NCBI GenBank assembly: GCA_016208485.1
Contig: JACQXY010000046.1
Location: forward strand, 1 to 41,655
Source: Acidobacteriota bacterium
GTDB lineage: Bacteria; Actinomycetota; AC-67
Reading direction: 5' to 3'
Length of the DNA: 41,655 nt
Shown here: positions 1 through 9,020 of the stretch, piece by piece
How positions within the stretch are numbered: position 1 is the first letter of the stretch
Layout of the letters: every line of letters starts with the position of its first letter
Position numbers and translations under genes: made by a program
Notes under the pieces: generated by a model
Told to the model about the DNA's origin: nothing
The model's input: the letters and a program-made list of their open reading frames with translations, nothing else
Databases searched by the model: none

Positions 1-1077
1 GTCCTCGACCAGACGCTGCTTCCTCGGCGCATCAAGCGGGTGCGGCTGCGCACGACCGCCGACATCGCCGAGGCGATCGCGTCCCTCCGCGTGCGCGGCG
101 CCCCGCAGCTTGGGATCGTCGGCGCGATGGGAGTCGCCCAAGCCGCCCTCCGCTCGGCCTCACGGGGATCGGCCGGCCTCCTCCGCGACGCCGAGCGCGC
201 CGGACGCGGGCTCGCGCGGACGCGCCCGACCGCGGTGAATCTCGGCTGGGGGATCGAGCGGGTCCTCGCGCGCGGGCGCGCCGCCGCAGCCTCGCTCGGG
301 CCCGGGGAAGTGGCGGCGCTCATGGTCGAAGAGGCGCTGCGGATCCAGCGCGAGGACGCCGAGGCCTGCCGGGCGATGGCGCGCAACGCCTCGGGATTCC
401 TCGCGCGCGGGGCGACGGTCCTCACCCACTGCAATACCGGCTCGCTCGTCACCGGCGGGTGGGGGACCGCGCTCGGGGCGATCCGGCTCGCGCACGAGGA
501 GGGGAAGGGCGTGCGGGTGATCGCGACGGAGACCAGGCCGCTCTTGCAGGGATCGCGGTTGACGGTATGGGAGCTTCGGCGGCTCGGCATCCCCCACGCC
601 CTGGTCGCCGACGGCGCAGCGGCGGGACTCATCGCGCGCGGGGAGATCTCCGCCGTCCTCGTCGGCGCCGACCGGATCGCCGCCAACGGCGACGTCGCGA
701 ACAAGGTCGGGACCTATCCGCTCGCGCTCGCCGCGCGCGCGAGCAGGATCCCGTTCGTCGTCGTCGCGCCGGTGTCCACCTTCGACCTGTCGGTGCGGGA
801 CGGCGCCGCGATCCCGGTCGAGGAGCGCTCCCCCGGGGAGGTGACCGGCGTGTTCGGGATCCCCGTCGCCCCCCGGGGGACCGCCGCGCGCAACCCCGCG
901 TTCGACGTGACGCCGGCGCGCTTCGTCACCGCGATTGTGACCGAGCGCGGGGTGGCGCGCTCGCCCTACCGGGGGGCCCTCGCTCGGCTCGTCGCCCGCG
1001 GAGCGTCCCACCGCGCGCCCGAAGCTCCCTTCGGCGCCCGCACGCCTCCCCGTCGCGCCCGGCGGGCGGGAGCGTAG
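1..1077 (+). CDS. mtnA: S-methyl-5-thioribose-1-phosphate isomerase (5'-truncated by window edge)
   Basis: Isomerises 5-methylthioribose-1-phosphate to 5-methylthioribulose-1-phosphate in the methionine salvage pathway, in the cytoplasm. The frame is already open at base 1, with VLDQTLLP directly before the MtnA-typical RVRGAPQLGI block, so only a short N-terminal part is outside the window; 358 residues are visible. The family's catalytic Cys sits in THCNTGSL and the catalytic Asp in GADRIAANGDVANKVGTY, both intact. The last 30 or so residues are Arg/Ala/Pro-rich and look like a lineage-specific tail. Nothing is visible of the other salvage genes. The related eIF2B-type and ribose-1,5-bisphosphate isomerases are less likely given the CNTG and GDVANK motifs. 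Confidence 0.93.
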   Translation, partial: VLDQTLLPRRIKRVRLRTTADIAEAIASLRVRGAPQLGIVGAMGVAQAALRSASRGSAGLLRDAERAGRGLARTRPTAVNLGWGIERVLARGRAAAASLGPGEVAALMVEEALRIQREDAEACRAMARNASGFLARGATVLTHCNTGSLVTGGWGTALGAIRLAHEEGKGVRVIATETRPLLQGSRLTVWELRRLGIPHALVADGAAAGLIARGEISAVLVGADRIAANGDVANKVGTYPLALAARASRIPFVVVAPVSTFDLSVRDGAAIPVEERSPGEVTGVFGIPVAPRGTAARNPAFDVTPARFVTAIVTERGVARSPYRGALARLVARGASHRAPEAPFGARTPPRRARRAGA

Positions 1078-1080
1078 AAT
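1075..1080 (+). promoter_or_regulatory. -10 box candidate for the GGDEF-EAL gene
   Basis: TAGAAT overlaps the mtnA stop codon, 50 bases before ATG 1131. The same hexamer precedes several other transcription units in this window. No good -35 is visible. Confidence 0.35.
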
Positions 1081-1130
1081 CGGATTGGAGTCGACGGCGC
1101 TCGCGCGCCGTGAGGGGGGCGGCCACGACC

Positions 1131-2898
1131 ATGCAGCAGACATCCCTGCTCGCCGAGGTCGCTCGCCTCGTCCTGGCCTCCACCGATACTTCCACTCTTC
1201 TCACCGAGGTGATGCTGCGGTTCGTCGACGCCGCGCCTTTCTCGGGAGCCGCGGCGGCCCAGATCGCCGGGCCGGGGGGACCGTTCGTCCTCGGGCCGCT
1301 CGTCGGGGCTTCAGCGGGGTTGCCGGACGACCGATGCGCCGGCCTCCTCCGGATCGCGCTGGACCAGGAAGAGCCCGTCGTCGCCGCCGCCGGGGCGCTC
1401 GCGGGTGGGGCTCTCGCCGGTTTGTTCGGCGACGGCACGAGGAGCGTGTTCCTCGTGCCTCTCGTCGCTCCGGGTGAGCGTCTGGGCGTCCTGGTGTTCG
1501 GGTCGCCGGAAGAATCGCTCGACCCGGGGTGGGAGGCGATCGCGCGCGTGGTCGGCCTTCAGGTCGGCCAGGCGATGTCGCTCCGGCGCGGGGCGGTAGT
1601 CGCCGGCGAGCTTCGCGCCGAGATCGCGCGCCTCGGCTCGCAGGATGCGCTGACCGGTCTTCCGAGCGCCGGGGAGTTCGACCGGCTCCTCCGGGAGGCG
1701 ATCGACGGCGCCGGGCGCCTCCGGCGGATCCTGTCGATCGCCTTCTTGGATCTCGACCGGTTCCGCAACATCAACGACACCTTGGGCCACGATCTCGGGG
1801 ACCGGCTGCTCGGGCTCGTCGCCGCGCGCCTCCGTGACCACATGGGCGACGGGTCGGTGTTCCGGCGGTCGGGGGACGAGTTCCTGGTGCTCCTCCGGGA
1901 TGTGGAGACGGAGGAGGACGCCGTCCGGCAGGGCGCCGCCCTTCGCGACCACCTGCGCGAGCCGTTCTCGATCCTCGGCGACGAGCTGTTCGTGACCGCG
2001 GCCATCGGCATCGCGATCTACCCCTACGACGGCGAGGACGCCGCCACGCTGCTGAAGAGCGCCGACTCGGCCATGTACCGGGCGAAGGAGCGGGGCGGGG
2101 ACGACGTCCAGCTCTACGCGCCCTCCATGGGGACGAGGGTCTTCCGGCGGCTCACGCTCGAAACCGGTCTTCGCCGGGCGCTCGAGCGCGGCGAGCTGAT
2201 ACTGCACTACCAGCCGATCGTGCGCCTGGCCACGGGCGAGGTCGGCTCGGTCGAGGCGCTCGCCCGCTGGCGGAGTCCCGATCTCGGGGTGCTGTTTCCC
2301 ACCAAGTTCATGTCGCTTGCGGAGGAGACCGGCCTCGTCGTGCCGATCGGGGAGTGGGTCCTGCGCTCCGCGTGCGAGCAGGTGCGCCTCTGGTCCGGGG
2401 ACGGCTTCCCCACCCTCCGGGTCTCGGTCAACATGGGGGCCCGGCAGTTCCAACAACCCGACCTCGCCCATCTGATCGAGCAGGCCGCCAAGGATGCCGG
2501 CATCGAACCGAGCCGCTTGCAGATCGAGATCACCGAGAGCGTCGCGATGCGGAACCCGTCGCAGACCGTGGCCGTCCTGCACGACCTGCGGGGGATGGGG
2601 CACCGGCCACTCGTCGCTCAACTACCTTCGGCGCTTCGACGTGGACATCCTCAAGCTCGACCAGGCATTCGTGAGGGGCATCACACTGAACGCCGGCGAC
2701 GCGGCGATCGCCTCGGCGGTTGTCGCGCTCGCCCGCAGTCTCGGGCTCACGGTGGTGGCCGAGGGAGTCGAAACACCCGAGCAGCTCGCGTTCCTTCGCG
2801 CGCACGGCTGCCACGCCATGCAGGGGTACCTGTTCAGCCGCCCACTCCCTCCCGAGGAATGCGCGGCCCTGCTCCGGTCCGGACGGCGCCTGCCGTGA
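1131..2898 (+). pseudogene. GAF-GGDEF-EAL cyclic-di-GMP protein, frame broken inside the EAL domain
   Basis: Soluble c-di-GMP turnover protein. From ATG 1131 (GAGGGGGGC lies upstream) the order is a GAF-like sensor (about residues 1-160), a diguanylate cyclase domain whose signature reads SGDEF at 247-251 rather than GGDEF, and a phosphodiesterase domain with the EAL signature at about 375-377. The first frame reads LRGMG at about 2600 and then runs out of register. The domain continues one frame later as [20 protein letters not shown] and ends at the TGA at 2896-2898. About nine residues, including the metal-binding Asp pair of the DDFG motif, are missing, equal to a net loss of about 26 bases. 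It is either a recent pseudogene losing phosphodiesterase function or an assembly error. The stop overlaps the next gene's GTG. Confidence 0.85.
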
Positions 2899-3891
2899 TC
2901 CGGCGCGCCCTCGTCACCGGCGCCACCGGCTTCATCGGCGGCAGCGTGGCCGAGCGCTTGCGCTTCGAAGGGTGGGATGTTCGCGCGCTCGTCCGGCCGG
3001 CGACCGATGCCACCGCGCTCGTCGCCCTCGGCGTGGAGGTCGCGCGCGGGGACCTCGGAGACCGCGAGAGCCTGGAGGCGGCGTGCCGGCAGGTCGAGGT
3101 GGTCTATCACGTCGGGGCGCTCGTGACCGACTGGGCGCCCCGACGTGAGTTCGTCGCGGTGAACGTCGAAGGCGCCCGCGCGCTGGCCGAGGCCGCGGCG
3201 CGCGCCGGCGTCTCGCGCTTCGTCCACGTCTCGACGACCGATGTCTATGGGTTCCCCGACCGCGACGATCTCGACGAGGACGCCCCGATGCGCAAGCGGG
3301 GGTGGGGATACCCCGACTCCAAGATCGAGGGCGAGGCGGCCGTGCGCGCGGTCGCCGCCCGCGCGCGCATGCCTCTCACCGTCGTCCGCCCGGCCACGGT
3401 CTTCGGGCCGCGGAGCAAGGACTTCGTGGTGGAGATGGGGGATCTGCTGCGGTCGGGGTCGCTCCCGCTCGTCGACCGAGGCCGCGCGCTCGCCGGGTTC
3501 GGCTACGGGCCGAACCTCGCGGCCGGGATCGTTCTGGCCGGCGCCGTCGCGCCTGCGGCCGGCCGGACCTACAACCTCCACGACTCGACCGGCAAGTCCT
3601 GGGCCGACTACACCACGGCGCTCGCGGGTGGGATCGGCGCGCGGAGGCTCGGTGCCGCGCGCCGCGGCCTCCGGCGCCGGGGCGGCGATGGAGGGGATCT
3701 GGCGCCTCGCGCGCCGCCGCAAGCGACCCCTGCTCACCCGCCACGCCGTGGCGGTCGTCGGCACCAACCAGGAGTTCTCCACCGCGCGCGCGAGGGAGGA
3801 GCTCGGCTACCGGCCGGAGGTTTCCTTCGACGAGGCGGTGCGGCGCTCGGCCGAGTGGTACCTCGAGCGGCGGGGCGCGGCGCGACCCTGA
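2895..3891 (+). pseudogene. NAD-dependent epimerase/dehydratase (extended SDR), one frameshift near 3645
   Basis: Extended short-chain dehydrogenase/reductase, probably acting on a nucleotide sugar or a hydroxysteroid-like substrate; the substrate cannot be told. GTG 2895 overlaps the previous stop (GTGA). The Rossmann motif TGATGFIGGSV is at the N-terminus, HVSTTDVYG supplies the catalytic Ser/Thr, and YPDSK is the YxxxK motif. The frame is lost near 3640-3650, after GGIGARR. The C-terminal part (MEGIWRLARR, TNQEFSTARAREELGYRP) continues in the +1 frame to the TGA at 3889-3891. A one-base insertion or two-base deletion in a G/C-rich run explains it. Both halves are well conserved, so a sequencing error is as likely as real decay. 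Confidence 0.8.
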
Positions 3892-3933
3892 GGCGGGCGC
3901 GCCTCCCATGCCGCCCCGCCCATACTGCGCCGC

Positions 3934-3949
3934 CTATACTGAAGGAGTG
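3934..3949 (+). promoter_or_regulatory. -10 box with probable leaderless GTG start
   Basis: TATACT, a near-consensus -10 box, lies 7-8 bases before GTG 3947. Transcription would begin at or next to the start codon, the leaderless arrangement seen at other genes in this window. Confidence 0.5.
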
Positions 3950-4216
3950 AGGGCCCGCTACCCCGGCGACGACTTGATCCGGGACGGGATGGAGGATCTG
4001 CGGCGCGGCGCGGAGTCGGTCCCGGCGCTGCTCGTCTCCATCGGGGCTCCCCGCTTGCGCAGGATGGGGCTCGACCTCCCTCCGGTCATCCCGTTTCCGG
4101 AGATCCGCCTCTACGAGTTGCTCCGGCGGCAGGATCCGGACTCCGCTCACTCCAGGTACAACGCCCTCATCCGGCGCCTGGTGTCCTTCGAGCGAGCTGT
4201 GGAGTGCGCGAGCTAG
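3947..4216 (+). CDS. Small hypothetical protein, first gene of a nucleotidyltransferase module
   Basis: An 89-residue soluble protein beginning VRARYPGDDLIRDGMEDL from GTG 3947; an in-frame ATG at 3908 would lie upstream of the TATACT box and is less likely. I do not recognise a family. The sequence is helical, with a Pro-rich centre (LDLPPVIPFPEIRLYELL), and lacks signal peptide or membrane segments. It overlaps the next gene, a nucleotidyltransferase-like protein, by 13 bases. Such tight pairing of a small protein with a nucleotidyltransferase resembles type IV (AbiE-like) or MNT-type toxin-antitoxin pairs, so an antitoxin or partner role is possible. That is inference from context only. 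Confidence 0.6.
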   Translation: MRARYPGDDLIRDGMEDLRRGAESVPALLVSIGAPRLRRMGLDLPPVIPFPEIRLYELLRRQDPDSAHSRYNALIRRLVSFERAVECAS

Positions 4217-4728
4217 CCGACGCGGAGCGCATCCGCCGCTTCATGCGCGCCCTGGGACGGGAGGCGGACGGCGAGGCGCGCATCTACTTCACCGGCGGTG
4301 CGACGGCCGTGCTCCTTGGGTGGCGCGCCATGACGGTGGACGTGGACATCAGGATGGCCCCGGACTCCGACCGCCTGCTGCGCGCGATCCCCGCCCTGAA
4401 GGAGTCCCTGCGCATCAACGTCGAGCTGGCCTCGCCCATCGAGTTCATCCCGGTCCCCGTGGGATGGGAGGACCGGAGCCCGTTCATCGCCCGCGAGGGG
4501 AGGCTCGACTTCCATCATTTCGACCTCTACGCGCAGGCCATGGCCAAGATCGAGCGCGGCCATACCCAGGATCTGGCCGACGTTCGCGAGATGATGGACC
4601 GGGCTCTTGTGACCGGCGAGCGCGCGCTCGCCTACTTCGATCGGCTTGAGCCGGAGCTGTACCGGTACCCGGCCGTGGACCCGCCCTCATTCCGGCGCGC
4701 CGTGGAAGAGGCGTTCGCGCGCCGGTAG
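4204..4728 (+). CDS. Nucleotidyltransferase-like protein (DUF6036/AbiEii-like)
   Basis: A 174-residue soluble protein from GTG 4204. FTGGATAVLLGWRAMTVDVDI near the N-terminus fits the polymerase-beta-like nucleotidyltransferase fold seen in DUF6036 and AbiEii proteins, with GG, Arg and the T-DVDI acidic pair. A second conserved stretch is LYAQAMAKIERGHTQDLADV, where AbiEii-like proteins keep a Lys and an Asp. It overlaps the preceding small gene, so the two are translated together. Proteins of this type can be toxins that modify tRNA or protein, but many are uncharacterised. A two-gene defence or toxin-antitoxin module is plausible, not shown. Confidence 0.72.
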   Translation: MRELADAERIRRFMRALGREADGEARIYFTGGATAVLLGWRAMTVDVDIRMAPDSDRLLRAIPALKESLRINVELASPIEFIPVPVGWEDRSPFIAREGRLDFHHFDLYAQAMAKIERGHTQDLADVREMMDRALVTGERALAYFDRLEPELYRYPAVDPPSFRRAVEEAFARR

Positions 4729-4761
4729 GGGGGCGGCGCACCGGTCCGTGGGCCGCGCGGG

Positions 4762-6375
4762 CTACCCGACGTCGGCGGTCTCGAGTCGGCGCACCGCGCG
4801 GCCCGAGACGGCGACGATCGCGCCGCAGGCGCCGAGGAGGCAGGCCGCCGCGGCGACTCCGAACGCCGGGTTCGAGAGAGCGCGCGGAAGCGTCCCGGCC
4901 ACCGCCCCTCGCGCCCAGAGCGCGAAGACCGTGCCCACCCCGAGGAACGCGAAGCTCCCGAGCACGCTCAGCATCACCGCCGCGAAGCCGACCCGAGCCT
5001 CCTCCGTGCCGAGACGGGTCCCGAGTGCGCCGGCCGACAGGTAGATCGACACGACGCCGGCTGCGAGCCCGGCCGCGAGAGCGAGGAGAGCGGGGAGGGG
5101 AAAGCCGGTGGTCCGCCCGCGGGCCCCCGAGGCGCCGATGAGCGCCCACGCGGCGGCGACCGCCGGCAGGTAGTAGGCGAGGAACTTGGACGCGAACACC
5201 CGGCGGGCGCTCACCGGGGCCGCCCGCAGGAGCCCCATGCTTGTGCCCTCCCGCCCGAAGCTGTCGCCGACGAGGGCGCCCGCGAGGGGAAGCACCACCG
5301 CCGCGACTGCGAGGCTCCCTTCGTGCGCGGCGACGGCCACGTACGTTCCCATGGCGAGGGGCATGAGTGCCCTAAGGAGCGCCCGGGGATCGCGGGCGAC
5401 GAGCCGCCACTCCTTTAGTACCACCGCCCGAGACACCCACGGCAGGGCTGGAAGGGCTCGTTCCATCCGCCCGCGCTGCCGGCGCGGGACAACCTCCCGC
5501 GCCCGCCCCCACCCGACGAAGAAGCTCGAGCGGAATGCGGCGTACGCGAGACCGCACACGGCGGCGAGCATCGCTCCGGTGAGAGCCGCCGATGCGCCGG
5601 CGCCTATCCAGCGCCCTCGTGCGGCGTCCGTTAGGGCGGCGGCCGGCCACGCGAGGGGGACGGCGTGGAGCGCCGCGCGCGCGGTCCGGAGCTGATCTTC
5701 CAGCGGTGGCGCCGTCCCGGGGGCGGCCGGGAGGAGGCGCCGGAAGCCGGCGCCGATCGCCGATATCCCCATGCCGAGGAGCAAGGCCGCCGCCATCCCA
5801 AGGACCGCGAGCCCGGCCTGCAGCCGTCGGGGCGGGATCAGGCGCACGACCACCGTCGTGATGGCGATCGCGGCCGCCGCGGCCGCGACGGCGAGAGCCG
5901 CGGGGGCGGCGAGCGCGAGGGGGAGCGCGGCCGGGGCGCCGTTGCCGAGCGCGTACCCGGCGGAGAGGGTCCAAAGGAGGACGATCGAAAGGGGACCTGC
6001 GGCGACGACGTCCAGAACCATCGCCGCGAGCAGCGCGCCGGGCGTCACCGGGGCGCTCATGAGCAGCTCGATGTCGGGGTTGGCGTAGAGCCGCTCGATG
6101 GCCGGCCGGAGCCCGGCTGTCAGCCGCAGGATCCCGACGGCCGTGAAGGCGGCGAGCAGCAGGGACTGCCCCATCCCCGGATAGGGAGCGAGCTTGCCGA
6201 ACAGGATCGTCGACCCGACCAGCCCCCCGGTCGCGATCGCGGCGGAGACGAGGGTGAGCAGGACCAGGTTCGCGGTGCCGGCGGCACGCATCCTCACGGC
6301 GATCAGGCGCCGGGGGAGCCGGAGGAGCCGGGTGGGTGCGCCGGGGTCGCCGGCCGGACTCGGGCTCCGGGACAA
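4762..6375 (-). CDS. ABC-type exporter membrane protein
   Basis: Large polytopic membrane protein, up to 537 residues, forming the membrane part of an ABC exporter with the ATPase encoded directly upstream on the same strand. The hydrophobic segments fall into two sets separated by a charged loop (RQRGRMERALP), and the protein lacks an ATP-binding motif. The start is uncertain: TTG 6375 would overlap the ATPase stop, while GTG 6297 or ATG 6291 (MRAAGTANLVLL) are alternatives close to the first membrane helix. The family resembles large ABC-2-like permeases of Gram-positive bacteria; the substrate is unknown. It converges on the nucleotidyltransferase gene with only 33 bases between them. Confidence 0.78.
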   Translation of the reverse strand: MSRSPSPAGDPGAPTRLLRLPRRLIAVRMRAAGTANLVLLTLVSAAIATGGLVGSTILFGKLAPYPGMGQSLLLAAFTAVGILRLTAGLRPAIERLYANPDIELLMSAPVTPGALLAAMVLDVVAAGPLSIVLLWTLSAGYALGNGAPAALPLALAAPAALAVAAAAAAIAITTVVVRLIPPRRLQAGLAVLGMAAALLLGMGISAIGAGFRRLLPAAPGTAPPLEDQLRTARAALHAVPLAWPAAALTDAARGRWIGAGASAALTGAMLAAVCGLAYAAFRSSFFVGWGRAREVVPRRQRGRMERALPALPWVSRAVVLKEWRLVARDPRALLRALMPLAMGTYVAVAAHEGSLAVAAVVLPLAGALVGDSFGREGTSMGLLRAAPVSARRVFASKFLAYYLPAVAAAWALIGASGARGRTTGFPLPALLALAAGLAAGVVSIYLSAGALGTRLGTEEARVGFAAVMLSVLGSFAFLGVGTVFALWARGAVAGTLPRALSNPAFGVAAAACLLGACGAIVAVSGRAVRRLETADVG

Positions 6376-6376
6376 G

Positions 6377-7153
6377 CTAATCCCCGAGCACCGCCGTGAG
6401 GTCCTCGACCTCGGGTCCGCCGGTGAGCTCCAGGAAGATGTCCTCGAGCGAGTCGCCTTGCGCCCGGGACCGCTCGCGCAGCTCGTCGAGCGTGCCGACG
6501 GCCACCGCGCGCCCGCGGTCGATGATCGCCACGCGCGCACACAGGCGCTCGGCGACCTCCAGGACGTGCGTGGAGAGGAAGACGGCGCGGCCGCGCCGCG
6601 CGAGCCCGGCGAGGAGGTCTTTCACGACGCGCGCGCTCCGCGGGTCGAGCGCCGTCAGGGGCTCGTCGAGCAAGAGCACCTGAGGCTCGTGGAGCAGGGC
6701 CGCGGCGAGGCCGAGCTTCTGTCGCATGCCCCTCGAGTACGACTCGGTTCGGTCGTCCACCCGCTCGTCCAGGTCGAGCAGGGCAAGAAGGCGGCCGGTG
6801 CTCTCGTCCGCGTCGGCGCGAGGGATCGCATAGAGGTCGGCCACGAATCCGAGGAACTCGCGGCCGGTCAGCTTCGGGTACAGGAAGGGGTTGTCGGCGA
6901 GGTAGGCGACCCGCCGCTTCACCTCGATCGCTTGGGCCGCAACGTCGAACCCCGCTACGACGGCCGTCCCGCCGGTCGGCTGCAGGAGCCCGGTGAGCAT
7001 CCGGATCGTCGTCGTCTTTCCGGCCCCGTTGGGACCGATGAACCCGAACACCTCGCCCCACCCGACATCGAGATCGAGGCGGTCGACGGCGAGCGTTCCG
7101 CCGAAGCGCTTGGTGAGACCCCTCGTGCGAATCGCCGGTCCGCGCTCCGACAT
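6377..7153 (-). CDS. ABC transporter ATP-binding protein
   Basis: ATPase subunit of the exporter encoded just downstream. From ATG 7153 it begins MSERGPAIRTRGLTKRFGG (GTG 7171 is an alternative) and is about 258 residues. The Walker A reads GPNGAGKTTT, the signature is ESYSRGMRQKLGLA, and the Walker B is VLLLDEPLTALD, followed by an H-loop (STHVLE). The signature Ser is kept, while Gln is replaced by Met, as in many ABC-2-type exporters. Stop and downstream start overlap or nearly touch, which implies coupled translation. Substrate unknown. Confidence 0.9.
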   Translation of the reverse strand: MSERGPAIRTRGLTKRFGGTLAVDRLDLDVGWGEVFGFIGPNGAGKTTTIRMLTGLLQPTGGTAVVAGFDVAAQAIEVKRRVAYLADNPFLYPKLTGREFLGFVADLYAIPRADADESTGRLLALLDLDERVDDRTESYSRGMRQKLGLAAALLHEPQVLLLDEPLTALDPRSARVVKDLLAGLARRGRAVFLSTHVLEVAERLCARVAIIDRGRAVAVGTLDELRERSRAQGDSLEDIFLELTGGPEVEDLTAVLGD

Positions 7154-7213
7154 GGGGCAATGATGCCACACGGAGCGATTCCGGCGCGAAGGGGGGTCGG
7201 GTGGTGCCGCGGA

Positions 7214-8119
7214 TCAGGCGATGCGGCTGCGGCGCGCGCGGCCGCTCCTGCCGTCGTCCGGCCACTCCCGCGCGCTGCGCCTGCCCTCGAAGCGGTCGCC
7301 GTAGGACCGCCGCGGCTCCGGGCGCCTCTGTTCGACCGCCGGCGCGGCGAGTCCCGCCACGCGCTCGATCTTGGAGTGCCAGCCGGATCCGAGGATGCCT
7401 CCGACGATGCCGGCGGTGAGCATGCAGAGGGCGGAGAGCACCGCGAGGCCGGCGCCGAGGTTGCGAAGGAGCGCGGTATCGATCGGCAAGCGGTCGGCGG
7501 AGAACGGGAGGTTGAAGGCCGCATGGCCGCCGAACGCGGATGCGGCGCCGATCACGCCTCCGACGAACAGGATCGTGCCGGCCGGGACGAGGAGCCCGTT
7601 GGCGAGGCCTGCGCCGCGGCCCATCCGCCCGGCCGTGTAGCCACCCCAGAAGTACGCGACGAGAAGAGAGAAGACGAGCGCGGCGGTTCCTCCGGTCGCC
7701 GGCACGGCGTGGCTGAGATCGATCGCCGGTTTCCCGGCGCTGACGAGGACCCCCGCGGTGAGCGCGCTCAGGGGGAACAGCGCGCCGAACGCGAGCAGGG
7801 CGCCGCTCGCGATGGCCACGATGGAGACGCCGCCGCGCGCGCGGGGGTCCGGGGAAGGCGGCCGCGGGGGCGGGGCGGGCTCGGAAGGGGTGGATTCGGA
7901 CGCGGGCGGAGGGGCTTCGTCGCGCGCCGTCTCCTCGCGAGGGGCGCGCCGGGGCCGGCCGCCGGGAGCGGGCGCGTCGGCGCCGCGGGCCGGCGTTCTC
8001 GTGACGCGCTCTCTTGGGGGCGAGAGGGGGGATTCCGCCGCGCGGGGCGGCCGGCGCGCGGGCGGGTCGCGCCGGCGGCGCGCGGGGCGCGCCTCCGCGG
8101 ATGTCTCGTTATCGGTCAC
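7214..8119 (-). CDS. Membrane protein with long disordered N-terminus
   Basis: A 301-residue protein from GTG 8119, preceded by AGAGGAA at 7 bases. Residues 1-110 are Arg/Pro/Glu/Ala-rich and probably disordered in the cytoplasm. About four hydrophobic helices follow (for example IVAIASGALLAFGALFPLSA and LAVLSALCMLTAGIVGGILG) with small-residue packing motifs. The C-terminal 60 residues are again Arg-rich. I recognise no family; YFWGGYTAGRMGRGAGLANG resembles the Gly-rich helix pair of small envelope proteins often called TIGR04086-like. It is transcribed away from the secreted-protein gene side and toward the ABC genes, with a 60-base gap. Function unknown. Confidence 0.7.
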   Translation of the reverse strand: MTDNETSAEARPARRRRDPPARRPPRAAESPLSPPRERVTRTPARGADAPAPGGRPRRAPREETARDEAPPPASESTPSEPAPPPRPPSPDPRARGGVSIVAIASGALLAFGALFPLSALTAGVLVSAGKPAIDLSHAVPATGGTAALVFSLLVAYFWGGYTAGRMGRGAGLANGLLVPAGTILFVGGVIGAASAFGGHAAFNLPFSADRLPIDTALLRNLGAGLAVLSALCMLTAGIVGGILGSGWHSKIERVAGLAAPAVEQRRPEPRRSYGDRFEGRRSAREWPDDGRSGRARRSRIA

Positions 8120-8239
8120 TTCGTGTTCCTCTCAGTGCCGTGGCGACCGTCGCGCCCCGCACTCTCTAAACGGTCGAGGGCGTCCTCCGTTGCCGCCGGC
8201 TCGCCCGTCCTGAGCCTCTTGCCGGGAAGGTGATGATGG

Positions 8240-8282
8240 CGAGAAAACGAAGAAACCGCAGGCAATCCACCCGCGGTTTCCT
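8240..8282 (-). terminator. Rho-independent terminator of the secreted-protein gene
   Basis: On the minus strand an 8-bp stem GAAACCGC/GCGGTTTC (arms 8273-8280 and 8252-8259) is followed by TTCGTTTTC. It starts about 15 bases after the stop of the gene ending at 8296. Confidence 0.7.
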
Positions 8283-8295
8283 CGAGAGCGGTGTC

Positions 8296-8790
8296 TTACG
8301 CGGGTGGCGCGCCCGCGTAGGTTAGGGTGATCGTGCCGGCGGTCCCGAGGCCGCCCACGCATCCCGGGTCGGCCATGCGCACGAAGACGATGACATCGAC
8401 GCCGGGGTCGAAGGCGACCGCGCTCAACGACAGATCCGCCGCGCCGCACGCCTCCACGCTCGGCTCGCCGGTCTCGGTGTCCCCGCAGAGCATGTCATCG
8501 TTCGAGTCCTGGCACGCGCTGATCGAGGGGGCCGTCCCGCTCGCGTCGACCACGCTCACGCTCTTGGGCGTCGCGTACTCGGCGTCCGCGGCGGCGAACT
8601 CCGCTCCGCCGATGTTGAATCCCGCGACGTTGCCGAAGAGCGACACGCCCGGCGTGGCGGCGATGTCGTAGGGTTTGGTCACGCCGAAGTCCGCGAACGC
8701 CGCGGGCCCGACGAGGACCGCGAGCCCGATGCACAGCCCGGCGAGCAGCATCTTGCGACAGCCCGAGGACGGGCGCCTGATTCCTGCCAC
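8296..8790 (-). CDS. Secreted hypothetical protein
   Basis: A 164-residue exported protein. The start is set by GGAGGTGATC (minus strand, about 8793-8802), a full match to the 16S rRNA 3' end, which places GTG 8790 at normal spacing and makes GTG 8799 overlap the site. A signal peptide follows (KMLLAGLCIGLAVLVG, then AAFA). The mature part has an Ala/Gly-rich beta-type composition with five Cys. An acidic segment, QDSNDDMLCGDTETGE, could bind calcium. No family recognised. It has its own terminator and is divergent from comF. Confidence 0.72.
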   Translation of the reverse strand: MAGIRRPSSGCRKMLLAGLCIGLAVLVGPAAFADFGVTKPYDIAATPGVSLFGNVAGFNIGGAEFAAADAEYATPKSVSVVDASGTAPSISACQDSNDDMLCGDTETGEPSVEACGAADLSLSAVAFDPGVDVIVFVRMADPGCVGGLGTAGTITLTYAGAPPA

Positions 8791-9020
8791 TCCGATCACC
8801 TCCGGTCGAGGTCTTGCCGTTCCGCACGGTGCGGCACGCTAGAACCAGGGTTCGACGGTGCCCTTGGGAATCCCTTCTTCTTCCGAGAGCCTTCCATCGA
8901 CCCGGGGGGTTCTCTATTGTCCTGATTGGCCGACCGCCGGGACCCGACTCCCTCCCGTGGACCCTCGCGCGAGATCGGGCCGGGGAGATGAATGTCGCAC
9001 CCTCGTCGTACCATCGGACC

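Noticed and set aside
459..1130. Extending the GGDEF-EAL gene upstream over mtnA
   Set aside because: The extension is an Arg-rich out-of-frame reading of mtnA; the GAF domain begins at ATG 1131, behind a ribosome-binding site.
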